From NCBI RefSeq assembly GCF_047675955.1, contig NC_132912.1, positions 80,624,382-80,688,381 of the forward strand: a stretch of 64,000 bases of DNA, given 5' to 3'. Shown one piece after another: positions 23,346-34,035 of the stretch. Every line of letters starts with the position of its first letter. Position 1 is the stretch's first letter. The notes beneath the pieces are model-generated. The model did not search any database. It was not told the DNA's origin and worked only from the letters and a program-made list of their open reading frames with translations. The position numbers and the translations under genes are program-made. This DNA is from Chlorocebus sabaeus (Eukaryota > Chordata > Mammalia > Primates > Cercopithecidae).

Positions 23346-23394
23346 TTCATCTAATTTAAAGCTCATAATATTTCTATAAAGCAGACAGAGCAGG

Positions 23395-23482
23395 AATTTC
23401 TAATTTCATTTCATAGGTGGGGAAATAAAAGGCCAGAGATGGTAAATGGTTTGCCTGACATCACACAGTCTTTAAGAAATCA
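23395..23482 (-). mobile_element. MIR fragment, opposite strand
   Basis: 'ttcataggtggggaaataaaaggccagagatgg...tcacacag' is the reverse complement of MIR core text. It follows the plus-strand MIR closely and so is a second element. Confidence 0.6.
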
Positions 23483-23734
23483 AGTAAGCATTTACAATTT
23501 GATTTTATAAATTCCTGTCCTGTGCAGCCCTACTCTACAAAAATAAATCCCTTCATGAACAGAAACAATGAGCCACAGTGCAACATATTTGCTCCTACAG
23601 TTTCCAAATTACTAATTTCCCATTAAAGTGCTTAAGCAGCCTCCCAGTACCTGTCTTTCCTGTTAATGACCTTCATTCTTGACCTACAATGTCAAGTTAA
23701 ACTTGTCAACTTGAGAAAACTAAGTAAAGCAATT

Positions 23735-24032
23735 ATTATTATTATTTTGAGACAAGTTCTCACTCTGTCGCCCAGGCTGGAGTATAAATGATACAGTCTC
23801 AACTCACTGCAGCCTTGAATTCCTGGGCTCAAGCAATCCTTCCACTTAAGCCTCCCAAGTACCTAGGACTATAGACACATGCCACCACACCCGGCCAATT
23901 TATGTATTTCTTTGTAGTGATGGAGTCTTTTTTTTCTGCCCAGACTGGTCTCAAGTTTCTGGCCTCAAGCAATCCTTCCGCCTCAGCCTCCCAAAGTGCT
24001 GGGATTATAGATGTGATCCACCGTGCCCGGCC
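23735..24032 (-). mobile_element. Alu (AluJ-type)
   Basis: Old minus-strand Alu with an (ATT)n tail. Short flanking GCAATT copies at 23729-23734 and 24034-24039. 'caagcaatccttccgcctcagcctccc' is AluJ-like. Confidence 0.93.
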
Positions 24033-24621
24033 TGCAATTTTTGTTTTAATGTAAAGGAAAATAATTTACTTGGTAGAGGCTTGGAAAAGAGATCTTCTCT
24101 TTGTAATCAGAAGTGAGATTTACAGGGTATCCATGTACCTGACTCAGTAGTGATCAAAATTTCCTAAGAATGATTCCTACCACTTTGGCAATGGATCCCA
24201 CTGACCTGTCAATCACATGTATTAACAAGTTCCAAAATCCACCATTTGCCCACCCATTCCTGCAGGTATTTTTTTTTTTTTAGTCATATATGTATCTCAG
24301 TGAGTTTTAAAGATTCTTGCTCTCTTACAGTTAAACGATGAGTTCTATCCCACTAAGCAGAGATCCTTTTTTTTTTTTTTTTTGGCAAGCATTTCTAATC
24401 TTTCTCTTTACACCAAAGTAGGCCTTCAAACATAATTAGTTTATCTCTTTCCTTCATTTCCCCATATCCAATTCATAAGCAAATGTCTGGCTTTATCTGC
24501 AAACCTACCCTGAGTATAAGCACTTCTCACCAACTCTACTGTCAAAGCACCTAGTCTAAGTTATCAATATGTTGTTTTTTTTCTATGACTGCATTTATCG
24601 GAGGACAGGAAATGTGTTATA
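24033..24621. other. No recognised element
   Basis: Contains two T-runs (24270-24281 and 24368-24383) and otherwise unassigned sequence. Confidence 0.45.
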
Positions 24622-25624
24622 AAAAAGAATCCAGAACATATAAGGAATTCAAACAACTCAATAGTTAAAAAAAAGCAATAATTTTAAAATAGGCAAAAGA
24701 CTTTAATAGACATTTCTCAAAAGACATACAAATAGCCAACACACATATGAAAAAATGCTAAACATCATTAATCATTAGGGAAATGCAAATCAAAAGCACA
24801 ATGAGCTATCACCTTACTCCAGTTAGAATGGCTACTATGAAAAAGACAAAAGATAACAAATATTGGAAAATGTAGAGAGAGAATTGGTAAGAATGTAAAT
24901 TCATACAGCCATTATGGAAAGCAGTATGGAGGATCCTTAAAAAAATTAAAAAGAGAACTACCATATAATTTAGCAATTCCACTGTTTGGTATATATCCAA
25001 AAGAAATGAAATAAGTACATTCAAGAGATATCTGCACTCCTATGTTTATTGCAGCACTATTCACAATAGCCAATCTACAAAATCAGCCTAATTGTCCACC
25101 AACAGACCAACAGATAAAGAAAATGTGGTATAGATACACAACTGAATACTATTTAGCCATTAAAAAAAAAATGGAATCCTATCATTTGCAACAACAGGGA
25201 TGGACCTGGAAGACATCACGGTAAGTGAAATAAACCAGACACAGAAAGACAAATACCACATGATCTCACTCATATGTGGAATCTAAACAGCTGATGTCAC
25301 AGAAATAGAGACTTACCAGAGACTAGGCAGAGGAAGGTGGATGGGAGAATGGAGAAAGATTGGTCAACGGGTACAAATTTATTTTTAGCTATGAGGAATA
25401 GGTTGTGGTGTGCTATTATTGCACAGTAGTGTGATATGTATTTTAAAATACCTAGAAGAATTTTGAATGTTACCACTACAAAGAAATGATAAATGTGTAA
25501 AGTGACAAATGTGCTCATTACCCGATTCGATCATTACACAACGTATACATCTATAGAAACATCACATTGTACCCCATGAATATGTATAATTGTTACGTGT
25601 CAATTACACATTCTAAAAAACAAA
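24622..25624 (+). mobile_element. L1 (L1MA-type) ORF2 end and 3' UTR
   Basis: Continuous L1 text from 'aatccagaacatataaggaattcaaac', through 'catttctcaaaagacatacaaatagcc', 'gcagcactattcacaatagcc', 'atggaatcctatcatttgcaacaacagggatgg', to a 3' end near 'aattacacattctaaaaaac'. Frames are broken, so 5'-truncated and inert. This is the longest uninterrupted L1 3' piece in the window. Confidence 0.92.
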
Positions 25625-26180
25625 AATAGTTTGGGATGCTTAAATGCGAAGATTACTTGCAGTTTTCAACTGAATGATCCATACAATATAAATAAACTCT
25701 TCATGGTTACATGCTTCTCAAACCAGAAGAATTTAAAAAGAACAGCTTTTAAAAATAACAAATATGATTTTGTCCTTTTGCTACTGTGTTTTCCTTCTCA
25801 TGACACTGAGGAACATTATAATGGCAACAGCAACTAAGCTGTATCAATAACGTTGTTCCTTTAAATAAATCTATGAAGACAATACAGATATTCATTAAGA
25901 ACAAAATAAAACGATGAGGTGAAAGGTCTGAAATAATGTTAAGTGAAAAACTTAATTGGTATCTTTATCTTCATACTGGAATGCATGCAAATGAGAGGGA
26001 TCAAAAGAAATCCAAACATGAAAACCTTTTTAAAGGAAATGAGGCTGTGGGTTGATTTTTCACTATTTTCCCTCACTATCGTATAGTAGGTGAGAAATAA
26101 AACCAAGGGGTGGGGTTGGGGAGCGGGAAGAATGTACCTGGCTGGTGTGGTTAAGAGTTTTTCTGGGAAGATGTGAGAGC
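25625..26180. other. Sequence between L1 and PGAM1 retrocopy
   Basis: No repeat or gene recognised. A G-rich patch at 26106-26128 is the only compositional feature. Confidence 0.5.
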
Positions 26181-26193
26181 TGCAGAAATTATT
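26181..26193. repeat. Left target-site duplication of PGAM1 retrocopy
   Basis: TGCAGAAATTATT; pairs with TGCAGAAATGATT at 27944-27956 (12 of 13 identical). It is adjacent to the A-rich tail on the minus strand, as expected for L1-driven insertion. Confidence 0.9.
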
Positions 26194-27943
26194 ATTATTA
26201 TTCTTATTTTTATTGCACATCGCTCCTTTATTATACTGATCTGGAAAAAGGATTTAGTACAGTTATGCTCAGGTGAACACTGGACCCAAGTGGCAGAGCC
26301 AAGCAACTAGAACATGATTCAGAAATCAGTGAAACACACACTTGGACTGGACCAAGGGGCATTTTACTGCCATGAAACAAGGCAGGAAGGGATTCTAACA
26401 CACACAGCAGGAAACACTCCTGCCCCTCAGAGGTCGAGGAACTGATCCCATACTGGTATGAGGAATGGCTTATTTTCTGATGACCACATTTGGGACTATT
26501 TCAACCGCCACAAGAAACCCCAGAAGAGTTATTGTTTTGTATTATTTATATATACTATACTTTTTTAATAAAAGTAAATGTAACACATAACTAAATTCAG
26601 GATTGATCCCAAACTTCTAGAGCCAGGTCCTCTAGGGTCAGGGAGGAAACAGTTGTCACATCACCATGCAGGTTACATTCATCTTCCACTGGAATGACTA
26701 GAGCCCCCAGGCAGTGGCCTGACTGCAGAAGAGCAGAGGACTGGCTCCTGGGGACAGACAGGCTCTGGTGCTTCTCCTCATTGGTCATGGCTTAGCATGG
26801 TTCCTCCCCACAAGTCCTTAGTAAACAAAGAACTCGCAAAAACCCAAGTTACTACCTTTAAACTCTGTTGGATAAGGGGAGCTTTTCCAGAGCTTGGACG
26901 GAGAACCTATGCTCTAGAAGTGCTATTCTGACTAGATTGTACGAAGGGAGTGGGTGCAGAAGACAAAATGGCTAAAATGAAAATGGGAGCCACCTGTCCC
27001 CATCTGCAGCTGCCACTCAAGATGTCTACAGATGTGGTCAGTGTGACATGTGCAGGTGGGAGGGGCAGAGGGACAAGGCGGGCAGGGAGGGTGCTCCTGG
27101 GGACAGTATCCTCCCCGCTGGCCTTCACTCCTTGGCCTTGCCCTGGGCGGCCACAGCTTCCATGGCTTTGCGCACCGTCTCTTCATCCCCCAGGAACTGC
27201 ATGGGCTTGACAGGCTTCAAGTTCTTGTCCAATTCATAGACAACGGGAATACCAGTCGGCAGGTTCAGCTCCATGATAGCCTCTTCAGAGAGACCCTCCA
27301 GATGCTTGACAATGCCCCGGAGGCTGTTGCCATGGGCTGCAATCAGTACACGTTTCCCCTCCTTGATCTGGGGAACTATTTCTTCATTCCAGAAGGGCAG
27401 AGCTCTGGCAATAGTGTCCTTCAGACTCTCACAGGAGGGTAGTTGATCTTCTGTGAGGTCTGCAAACCTGCGATCCTTACTGATGTTGCTGTAGAAAGGG
27501 TGGTTGGGCTCCATCGGAGGTGGTGGGACATCCTAGGAGGGCCTGCAGATCTTCACCTGGGCCTCACCATGCTTTGCAGCAGTTTCTGCTTTATTGAAAC
27601 CAGTTAGACCCCCATAGTGCCGCTCATTGAGGCGCCAAGTCCTCACCACTGGCAGCCACATCTGATCAATGGCATCTAGCACTGTCCAGAGGGTCCGGGT
27701 CGCTCTCTTCTGTACTGAGGTGAAGCAGATGTCAAACTCATAGCCAGCATCTCGCAGCACCTGCCCGCCGCGTTTCGCCTCCCCATGGCCGGTCGGGCTC
27801 AGGTCAGCGTAGTAACAGCCGCCGAAGCGGTTCTCCAGGTTCTATGCGCCCTGGCGGTGCCGGATCAGCACCAGTTTGTAGGCGGCCATGGCGACGGGCT
27901 GGGGATGCGGCACCGCAGTGGTTCGCAGATTCTGGAGTCGAGT
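26194..27943 (-). pseudogene. Processed pseudogene of phosphoglycerate mutase 1
   Basis: The parent PGAM1 interconverts 3- and 2-phosphoglycerate in glycolysis. The minus strand from ATG at 27889-27887 to TGA at 27127-27125 spans exactly 254 codons plus stop, the parent's length, with no intron and no frameshift. Codon 16 (normally Trp) is TAG at 27844-27842, and codon 119 (normally Tyr) is TAG at 27535-27533, so no full protein can be made. The LIRH catalytic histidine (residue 11) remains but the next residues (Gly-Glu-Ser in the parent) read Arg-Gln-Gly. The LNERHYGGL and AAHGNSLRG active-site segments are intact. The last residue reads Glu, not Lys. About 900 bases of 3' UTR follow, with AATAAA at 26232-26227 and an A-rich tail. 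The 13-base flanks TGCAGAAAT(T/G)ATT at 26181-26193 and 27944-27956 are a target duplication. This is not the intact PGAM4 retrogene, because the frame is interrupted. Confidence 0.97.
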
Positions 27944-27956
27944 TGCAGAAATGATT
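27944..27956. repeat. Right target-site duplication of PGAM1 retrocopy
   Basis: TGCAGAAATGATT at the 5' end of the retrocopy. It fixes the retained 5' UTR at about 54 bases upstream of the start codon. Confidence 0.9.
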
Positions 27957-28584
27957 TACCCTGTCCTTCTCTTTTTCTCTAAGACTCTGTGATTTTTCTC
28001 ACTAGTGACAAAAGGAATAACCTCTGGTGAGAATGCAATGATGAAGGGTCTTTGAAATTCTCTACTCTCTGAACACAGTGAGTGTGAATGAAAGATCTCA
28101 GGAAGAGTTTTCAAAAAGCTTATTGCTCAATCACTAGCCTTTGCGAGGAGTTGTGGATTGACTGCTGTCTGCAATAAGGTCACCAGAAACTGCCATAGCT
28201 CTCAAGGCAAGCACATGCTGATAATGACAAGCTACTGAGACTCAAAGCTATGTTTTAGCCCCAACCCCAGCACAGACTCACCACGAAGCTCTTTGATTTC
28301 CAGACGGAGCTTTCATGAGGACACACCACACTTAACTAAACCCTTGACCTAATAGACCTATACTGAAGATGAAACCCCAAAGGTAGCCAAGGGATTTGGT
28401 ATTTTAGTCATGTTCTTTCATACCTTAGTACTTTGAAGGTAAGCTGACACAGAGGTGGCCGTGAAATGGTTAAATAACAAAATCCCTGACTTCTGTAGTC
28501 AGTGAGAAATATCCTAGAGACAGTGTCATAGGGTCAAAAGCCTCTTTGCAAAAAGGAAAACATTTCAAGTCACAGATTCATTCT
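27957..28584. other. No recognised element
   Basis: Unassigned sequence, no open frame of note. Confidence 0.5.
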
Positions 28585-28690
28585 TTTATTTTTACTCATT
28601 CATTCATTTTCTTCAATAAACATTTAGGAAGCTCCTACTGTTTGCCAATAACTCAACAGGGCTCTGGAGAAAGAGACAAATTCAATGTGG
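28585..28690 (-). mobile_element. L2 3'-end fragment
   Basis: 'cattcattcattttcttcaataaacatttaggaagctcctactgtttgcc' is the reverse complement of the L2 terminus. Confidence 0.65.
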
Positions 28691-28853
28691 CCTTTTGACT
28701 AGCGAGAATTCCCCACCACACTTCTGATAACAGACAAGCCCTTCCTCATCACCGCAGGTTAGCCAACCACAGTATTCCATCCCTCTGGCCTCAGTCAGAA
28801 CCTTTCCTCCAGGAATTTTCCTCTGGAACTATCAGGAAGGACTCCCACTTATC

Positions 28854-28910
28854 CCTGGAGACGCAATTTTGGAAACCTAGTACCCCTGGGGACGCCATTT
28901 TGGAAACCTA
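28854..28910. repeat. Tandem duplication, 31-base period
   Basis: A 26-base core beginning CCTGG(A/G)GACGC and ending TTTTGGAAACCTA occurs at 28854-28879 and 28885-28910 with two differences. Confidence 0.9.
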
Positions 28911-28960
28911 TCTATCTTGGAGGAACAGTGCCTCCAGGAGTGAAGCCACCACATAGATGG

Positions 28961-29043
28961 AAACAGGAGGAAGGAAGGGAAAGGGAGAGGAAAAAGGAGG
29001 AGGAAGAAGAAAGAAGGGGGAAGGGAAAAGAAGATAAGAAGGA
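28961..29043 (+). repeat. Purine-only tract (GA-rich)
   Basis: Some 80 bases of nearly pure A and G with GGAA, GGGA and GAAG words. Such tracts can form triplex DNA. It produces a meaningless Glu/Lys/Arg-rich frame at 28928-29140. Confidence 0.85.
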
Positions 29044-29784
29044 TACCACTCAGCATTGTTTACTTGGATCCAGTCCTGCCACAAGCCAATACCACCACCA
29101 CACTTTTTTTAAAATCAATTTTGTGACCTTGAGGCAATAATTCTTGCCCTCCTCCCATGCATACTTTTCACTACACTGATTTTAACTACCTGAAACTGAG
29201 AACGTTTAGATAAAAATCAGAGATTTGAGATCAATTTAGTAGCACAGCAACCACACACAAAAAGAATTGGAAAAAAAAAAAAAAAAAAGACGAAGCATAA
29301 ATACAATACACTGTCATGGTACAAAAAGGAAAGATCAACTCAGCCTAGACAGTTTATAGTTCATCAGCCAGAGGTCGGCTTATTCTTGTTTTTTAAGGGA
29401 CGTGGCCTATAACTGCATCACAGAAAAAACAAACATGTAGGCGTCCTGTTACTCAAGAAAGGCCTTGTGACACTGGAGGTAAGTTTGGAAGAATATCAGT
29501 CTGTCAACCTGAGGAACTGGGAAAGATGCAAGTAGATAAAAACAGAACTGTGGTCCAACAGATGTGATATATTTGGTATGGTAGATTAGATACATCCACA
29601 AATTCTTTGCTGCCCCTCCTAGTAAGAGGCATAGCCTAATTCCTCTCTCCTTGAAAATACACTGACATTTAGTGACATTTTATTAAATCTGTACCCTTTC
29701 ATACCCATCCTTTTCATGTGGTGAAATGAAAAATACAGCACTTTTGCTGTCTCAGCACATTTTCAAGATATTCTAAGAAATGTC
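29044..29784. other. No recognised element
   Basis: Includes an A-run of about 18 at 29272-29289. No gene or repeat family recognised. Confidence 0.45.
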
Positions 29785-30020
29785 TTGAAAAATCTATAAA
29801 AACAGAAGGTAAATTCGTGGTTGCCTAGGGTTAGGGGTTGGAAATGGGAGTGATTGCAAATGGATGTGAGATTTCTGTTTGGGGTGATGGAAATGTTCTA
29901 AAATTAGGTTGTGGGAATGGTTGCACAACTCTGAGAATATACTAAAAAAACACTGAATTGTATACTTTAAATAGGTAAATTTTATGACATGTGAATTACA
30001 TCTCAATAAAGCTGTTAAAA
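29785..30020 (+). mobile_element. Old L1 (L1MB/MC-type) 3' end
   Basis: 'gtggttgcctagggttaggggttgg', 'atttctgtttggggtgatgg', 'actgaattgtatactttaaataggtaaattttatgacatgtgaattacatctcaataaagctg' match the mammalian L1 3' terminus. Confidence 0.8.
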
Positions 30021-30600
30021 AGTTAGATGAAATGGACCAATTCCTTGAAAAACACAGTTTAACAAAACTAATACAGAAGGAAATAGAAAATCCGAATGAA
30101 ATTAAATATCAATGAAATTGAATCCTTCATTTAAAAATCCTTCCCACAAAGTAAATTTCAAATCAAAATGGCTTCAATGATGAATTCTGAACATTTAAGT
30201 AAAAAATAATAACAATCTTACAGAAAACTTTTTTCAGAGACTTGAAAAGAGGGTATCATTTCCAACTAATTTTATAAGATCAGCATAACCTCGAAGCTTC
30301 TTTCTATTCCGAGATTACTGAGAGTTCGTAAAGAAGTATTACATTTTATGTAAAAATTTTTCTGTATCTATTGAGATGATTTTATATATATTTATATATG
30401 TCTTTTTCTCCTTTATGTAAAAAGGATAATATGACCAAGTGGGATTTATGCCAGGAGTGCAATCTTGGGATGAGCATAAAAAGGACAAATTGTAAAAGAT
30501 TGTTAAATTATACTTCACTAAAATTAAGAATTTCTGTTCATCAAAAGATACCGTTCAGAGAAGGAAAAGACAAACCACTGACTGAGAGAAGGTATTTGCC
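30021..30600 (+). mobile_element. Old L1 ORF2 fragments with internal deletions
   Basis: 'gaaatagaaaatccgaatgaa', 'caaatcaaaatggcttcaatgatgaattc', 'aactaattttataagatcagcataacc', 'atatgaccaagtgggatttatgccaggagtgcaa' and 'ctgttcatcaaaagataccg' occur in ORF2 order with gaps. They follow an L1 3' end, so this is a second L1. Confidence 0.7.
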
Positions 30601-30603
30601 ATC

Positions 30604-30800
30604 ATCCAGTGGTGTACCAAGGGCAAAGTAATGGGAAAGTCTGCCTTGCATGCAGACAGTAAAAGGGTTTATTGTCTGACAATGTAAAAGCAATACTAAA
30701 ACTCACTGAAAGTCAGTGTGCACTTGATTATCATCATGCACTGGAAGTTCTAAACATTGTCATAATAAAATATTCATCTAGAAAAAAATATCTTTTATTA
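30604..30800 (+). mobile_element. Possible hAT (Tip100/Zaphod-like) 5' end
   Basis: Begins CAGTGGTGTACCAAGGGC, like a hAT terminal repeat, and is followed by 'tctgccttgcatgcagacagtaaaagggtttattgtctgac'. The end does not match the 3' terminus at 34892, so it may be a separate, truncated element. Confidence 0.45.
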
Positions 30801-31127
30801 GTTTAAGTTCTAAATGAAAGTATGATCTACAGATCTGGAGCAATCCAAGATCTTTTCAGAGAGTCCATGGAGTCAGAATATTTTCATAACTAAAATATTG
30901 TTTTCCTTTTTCATTGTGTTGACTGTGCGCGCTGATGGTTCAAAACAATGGTGACTAAATCTACTTGTTCCTTAGCAGGAAACAAGGCAGTGGCACAGAT
31001 TAGACTGGTACACAATGTATTCTTCACCACTACACGCTAACAGTTAACAACAATAAGAAAAACCTAGTTTTACTTAAGAAATACAGCTAATGAAGCAGTA
31101 AACATTTTATTATCGTTTAACTTTTTA

Positions 31128-31428
31128 TGGCCAGGCGTGGTGGCTTATGCCTGTAATCCCAGCACTTTGGGAGGCCGAGGCGGGCAGATCACCTGAGGTT
31201 GGGAGTTCGAGACCAGCCTGACCAAAATGGAGAAACCCCACCTCTACTAAAAGTACAAAACTAGCTGGGCATGGTGGCACATGCCTGTAATCCCAGCTAC
31301 TAGGGAGGCTGAGGCAGGAGAATTGCTTGAACCTGGGAGGCAGAGGTTGCAGTGAGCTGAGATTGCACCATTGCACTCCAGCCTGGGCAATAAGAGTGAA
31401 ATTTTGTCTCAAAAAAAAAAAAAATTAC
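31128..31428 (+). mobile_element. Alu (AluS-type) in hAT
   Basis: Full dimer. The 17-base duplication TATC(G/A)TTTAACTTTTTA is at 31111-31127 and 31429-31445. Confidence 0.97.
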
Positions 31429-32697
31429 TATCATTTAACTTTTTAATTAAAATTGCAATTAAAATTTAAAAATTTACTAAAACATTTAACTTTATTAAAT
31501 CCTAAATGTTCTTACCACCAAAAAATGCCTCTGTGAGGTGATGAAAACGTTAATTAGCTTAACTGTGGTAATCCCTTCACAATGTACTATTATATATAAC
31601 TTTTTAATCAACTATACCTCAAGCTAGAAAAAAATGACTTAATAAACTTTAAAATAAAAGATTTTATTAAATATGCACCTTAGCATACCCATCTTTTTTA
31701 CGTGATGACATGGAAAAAAAGCAGTTCTGCTGTCTCAAGGAAAAGCACTTTTTGATTATTTGACTGTGAGCTAATCTAGCCACTTTTTTTTTTTTTCTTT
31801 TTATGGAACACAGTTTGACTTAAAAAAAAAAAAACAACTGATAGGCTGCAGTTATTCAGACTTAGTTATTTGGCAGAAATTTTCTTTAAAATGATCAAAG
31901 TAAGCCTGGCACTTCAAAGAAAAGAACTAAAATATCTGTTATCTAAAAGTTGAGCTTTCAAACCTAAATTGCATATTGGAAACTTGTATCTGCTACTGTG
32001 AGCTTTCACGAAAGCTGCCATGAGCTTGAAAACTCTTCTGATGAGATTGGTGATGATATTAATAAATGTAGTGTTTTTGCTATTATAAAATGAAATGTGT
32101 CTATCAAAAGTATTTTAGAGAATCTCTCAATTGTATCCGAAATGATGTTATTCTGATAATAAAGCTCAGATCTGCAACTTTATACCTTCTTCACTTCAAT
32201 AAAATTAATGACTGGTTTTTCCTGACAATTTATAGGAACAGTATCTTTCATCACACCACCCACATTATCCTCCAATACCTGCAATACTTTTCTTTAGTAA
32301 CTGTATTTCTGATAAGATTATGATTTGATGGGAAACAATTGAAAATATAGCTGATCTAATCAAATTGAGTCAGCTTACTATTGCTCTCAGGTGTTGCTTA
32401 TCTTCACGAATGATTAATATCTATTGACTTTGTTCTTAGGTGATTTTAAATCGTTTTAGTTCTCTTCAGCATGAACTGTAGCTTCTCATCATGGATGCAC
32501 ATAGTAACTGCATTCTCAGAAGATTTATGCAATTAACCAATTGATGCAAAGTTTCTTTTTCTTGAAACTTTTTAGAAGACGACAATATTTCTCTGGATTC
32601 AGTTCTAGCTGAGTCAGAGAACCCTGAACTCATACAAACTCAAAACCTCATACAAACATAAACGTTGCTTTGTATTTATCCCAAAAAACAAATACCT

Positions 32698-33005
32698 GGC
32701 CAGGTACGGTGGCTCACGCCTGTAATCCCAGCACTTTGGGAGGCCAAGGTGGGCGGATCACGAGATCAGAAGTTCAAGACCAGCCTGGCTAATACGGTGA
32801 AACACCGATTCTACTAAAAATAAAATTAGCTGGGCGTGGTGGCGGGCACCTGTAATCCCAGCTACTTGGGAGGCTGAGGCAGGAGAATTGCTTAAAACTG
32901 GAAGACGGAGGTCGCAGTGAGCCAAGATTGTACCACTGCACTCCAGCCTGGGCAACAAGAGTGAAACTCCATCTCAAAAAAACAAAAAAACAAAAACAAA
33001 ACAAA
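32698..33005 (+). mobile_element. Alu (AluS-type)
   Basis: Full Alu with an (AAAC)n tail, nested in the unidentified retrocopy. Flanks 'acaaatacct' and 'acaaagatacct' form an imperfect target duplication. Confidence 0.95.
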
Positions 33006-33659
33006 ACAAAGATACCTTATGGTCTGGGTAGGAGTACCTATAGGAAATTACTGAAGTTATTGCGTAAAAATTCTGCTTTAGTCATCCTTGAGGATTACTT
33101 TAACTCTTTTATCTGTGAAATTATCTTAAGCATTCTTAACATGTTAAATCACAGGGTTTTAGCTCAGATTTCCAAAGAGCCATATTTTTCAGTCCATAGT
33201 GAGTATAAATTTACGGTTGTATTTGCGTTCTGATTCTCCGATATTTGAACTTGGCCATCTGTGAGTGCCACTCTTGTGAGACTATAAAACACCCACTAAA
33301 TAGGAACAAGGATAACCAGTTCTACCAAAAACATTACCAACCAAATCTCCCCACTTCTTTTTTTCAGACTTTCCTTTTGCTTTCAGCGTATTAAACTCTA
33401 AAGCAGAGATTTAACATTTCGCTATTATTCTGCTTTGCCTCACGTACTGAAATGACCACACAGTACTCCACTGGATCTTTTCAGTTGTTCATGAATTAAA
33501 ATAAAGCCCACATTTTACAGTTTTTGGAATAGTCTCAGCAATGCATCTGTAGGTTCAGGACCTGTATTTACAAGATCAGGATACTTTTAGGTGTTTCAAA
33601 AATAGCTGGTTTTTTGTTTTTTGGTTTGTGTTTTGTGGGTTTGGGGCTTTGTGTTTTTA

Positions 33660-34035
33660 ATTTTTTTTGCATGGAATACTACACAGCCATAAAAAAAGAT
33701 GAGTTCATGTCCTTTGCAGGGACATGGATGAAGCTGGAAACCATCATTCTCAGCAAACTAGCACAGGAACAGGAAACTAAACACTGCATCTTCTCACTCA
33801 TAAGTGGGAGTTGAACAATGAGAACACATGGACACAGAGAGGGAAACATCACACACCGGGGCCTGTCGGGGGCTGGGGGGCCAGGAAAGGTATAGCATTA
33901 GGAGAAATACCTAATGTAGATGACGGGTTGATGGGTGCAGCAAACCACCATGGCACGTGTATACCTGTGTAACGAATCTGCACATTCTGCACGTGTATCC
34001 AATAACTTATAGTTAAAAAAAAAAAAAAGAAAAAG
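33660..34035 (+). mobile_element. Primate L1 (L1PA-type) 3' end, 5'-truncated
   Basis: Starts in ORF2 end text 'gcatggaatactacacagccat' and runs through 'gagttcatgtcctttgcagggac', 'cacaccggggcctgtc', 'acctaatgtagatgacggg', to an A-tail at about 34015-34035. 'ccggggcctgtc' is the common primate 3' UTR. About 60 bases of T/G-rich text precede the truncation (33609-33668). Confidence 0.93.

Noticed and set aside
27125..27514. 129-codon frame identical in kind to the C-terminal half of phosphoglycerate mutase
   Set aside because: It is the part of the PGAM1 pseudogene after its second stop codon; not a separate gene.
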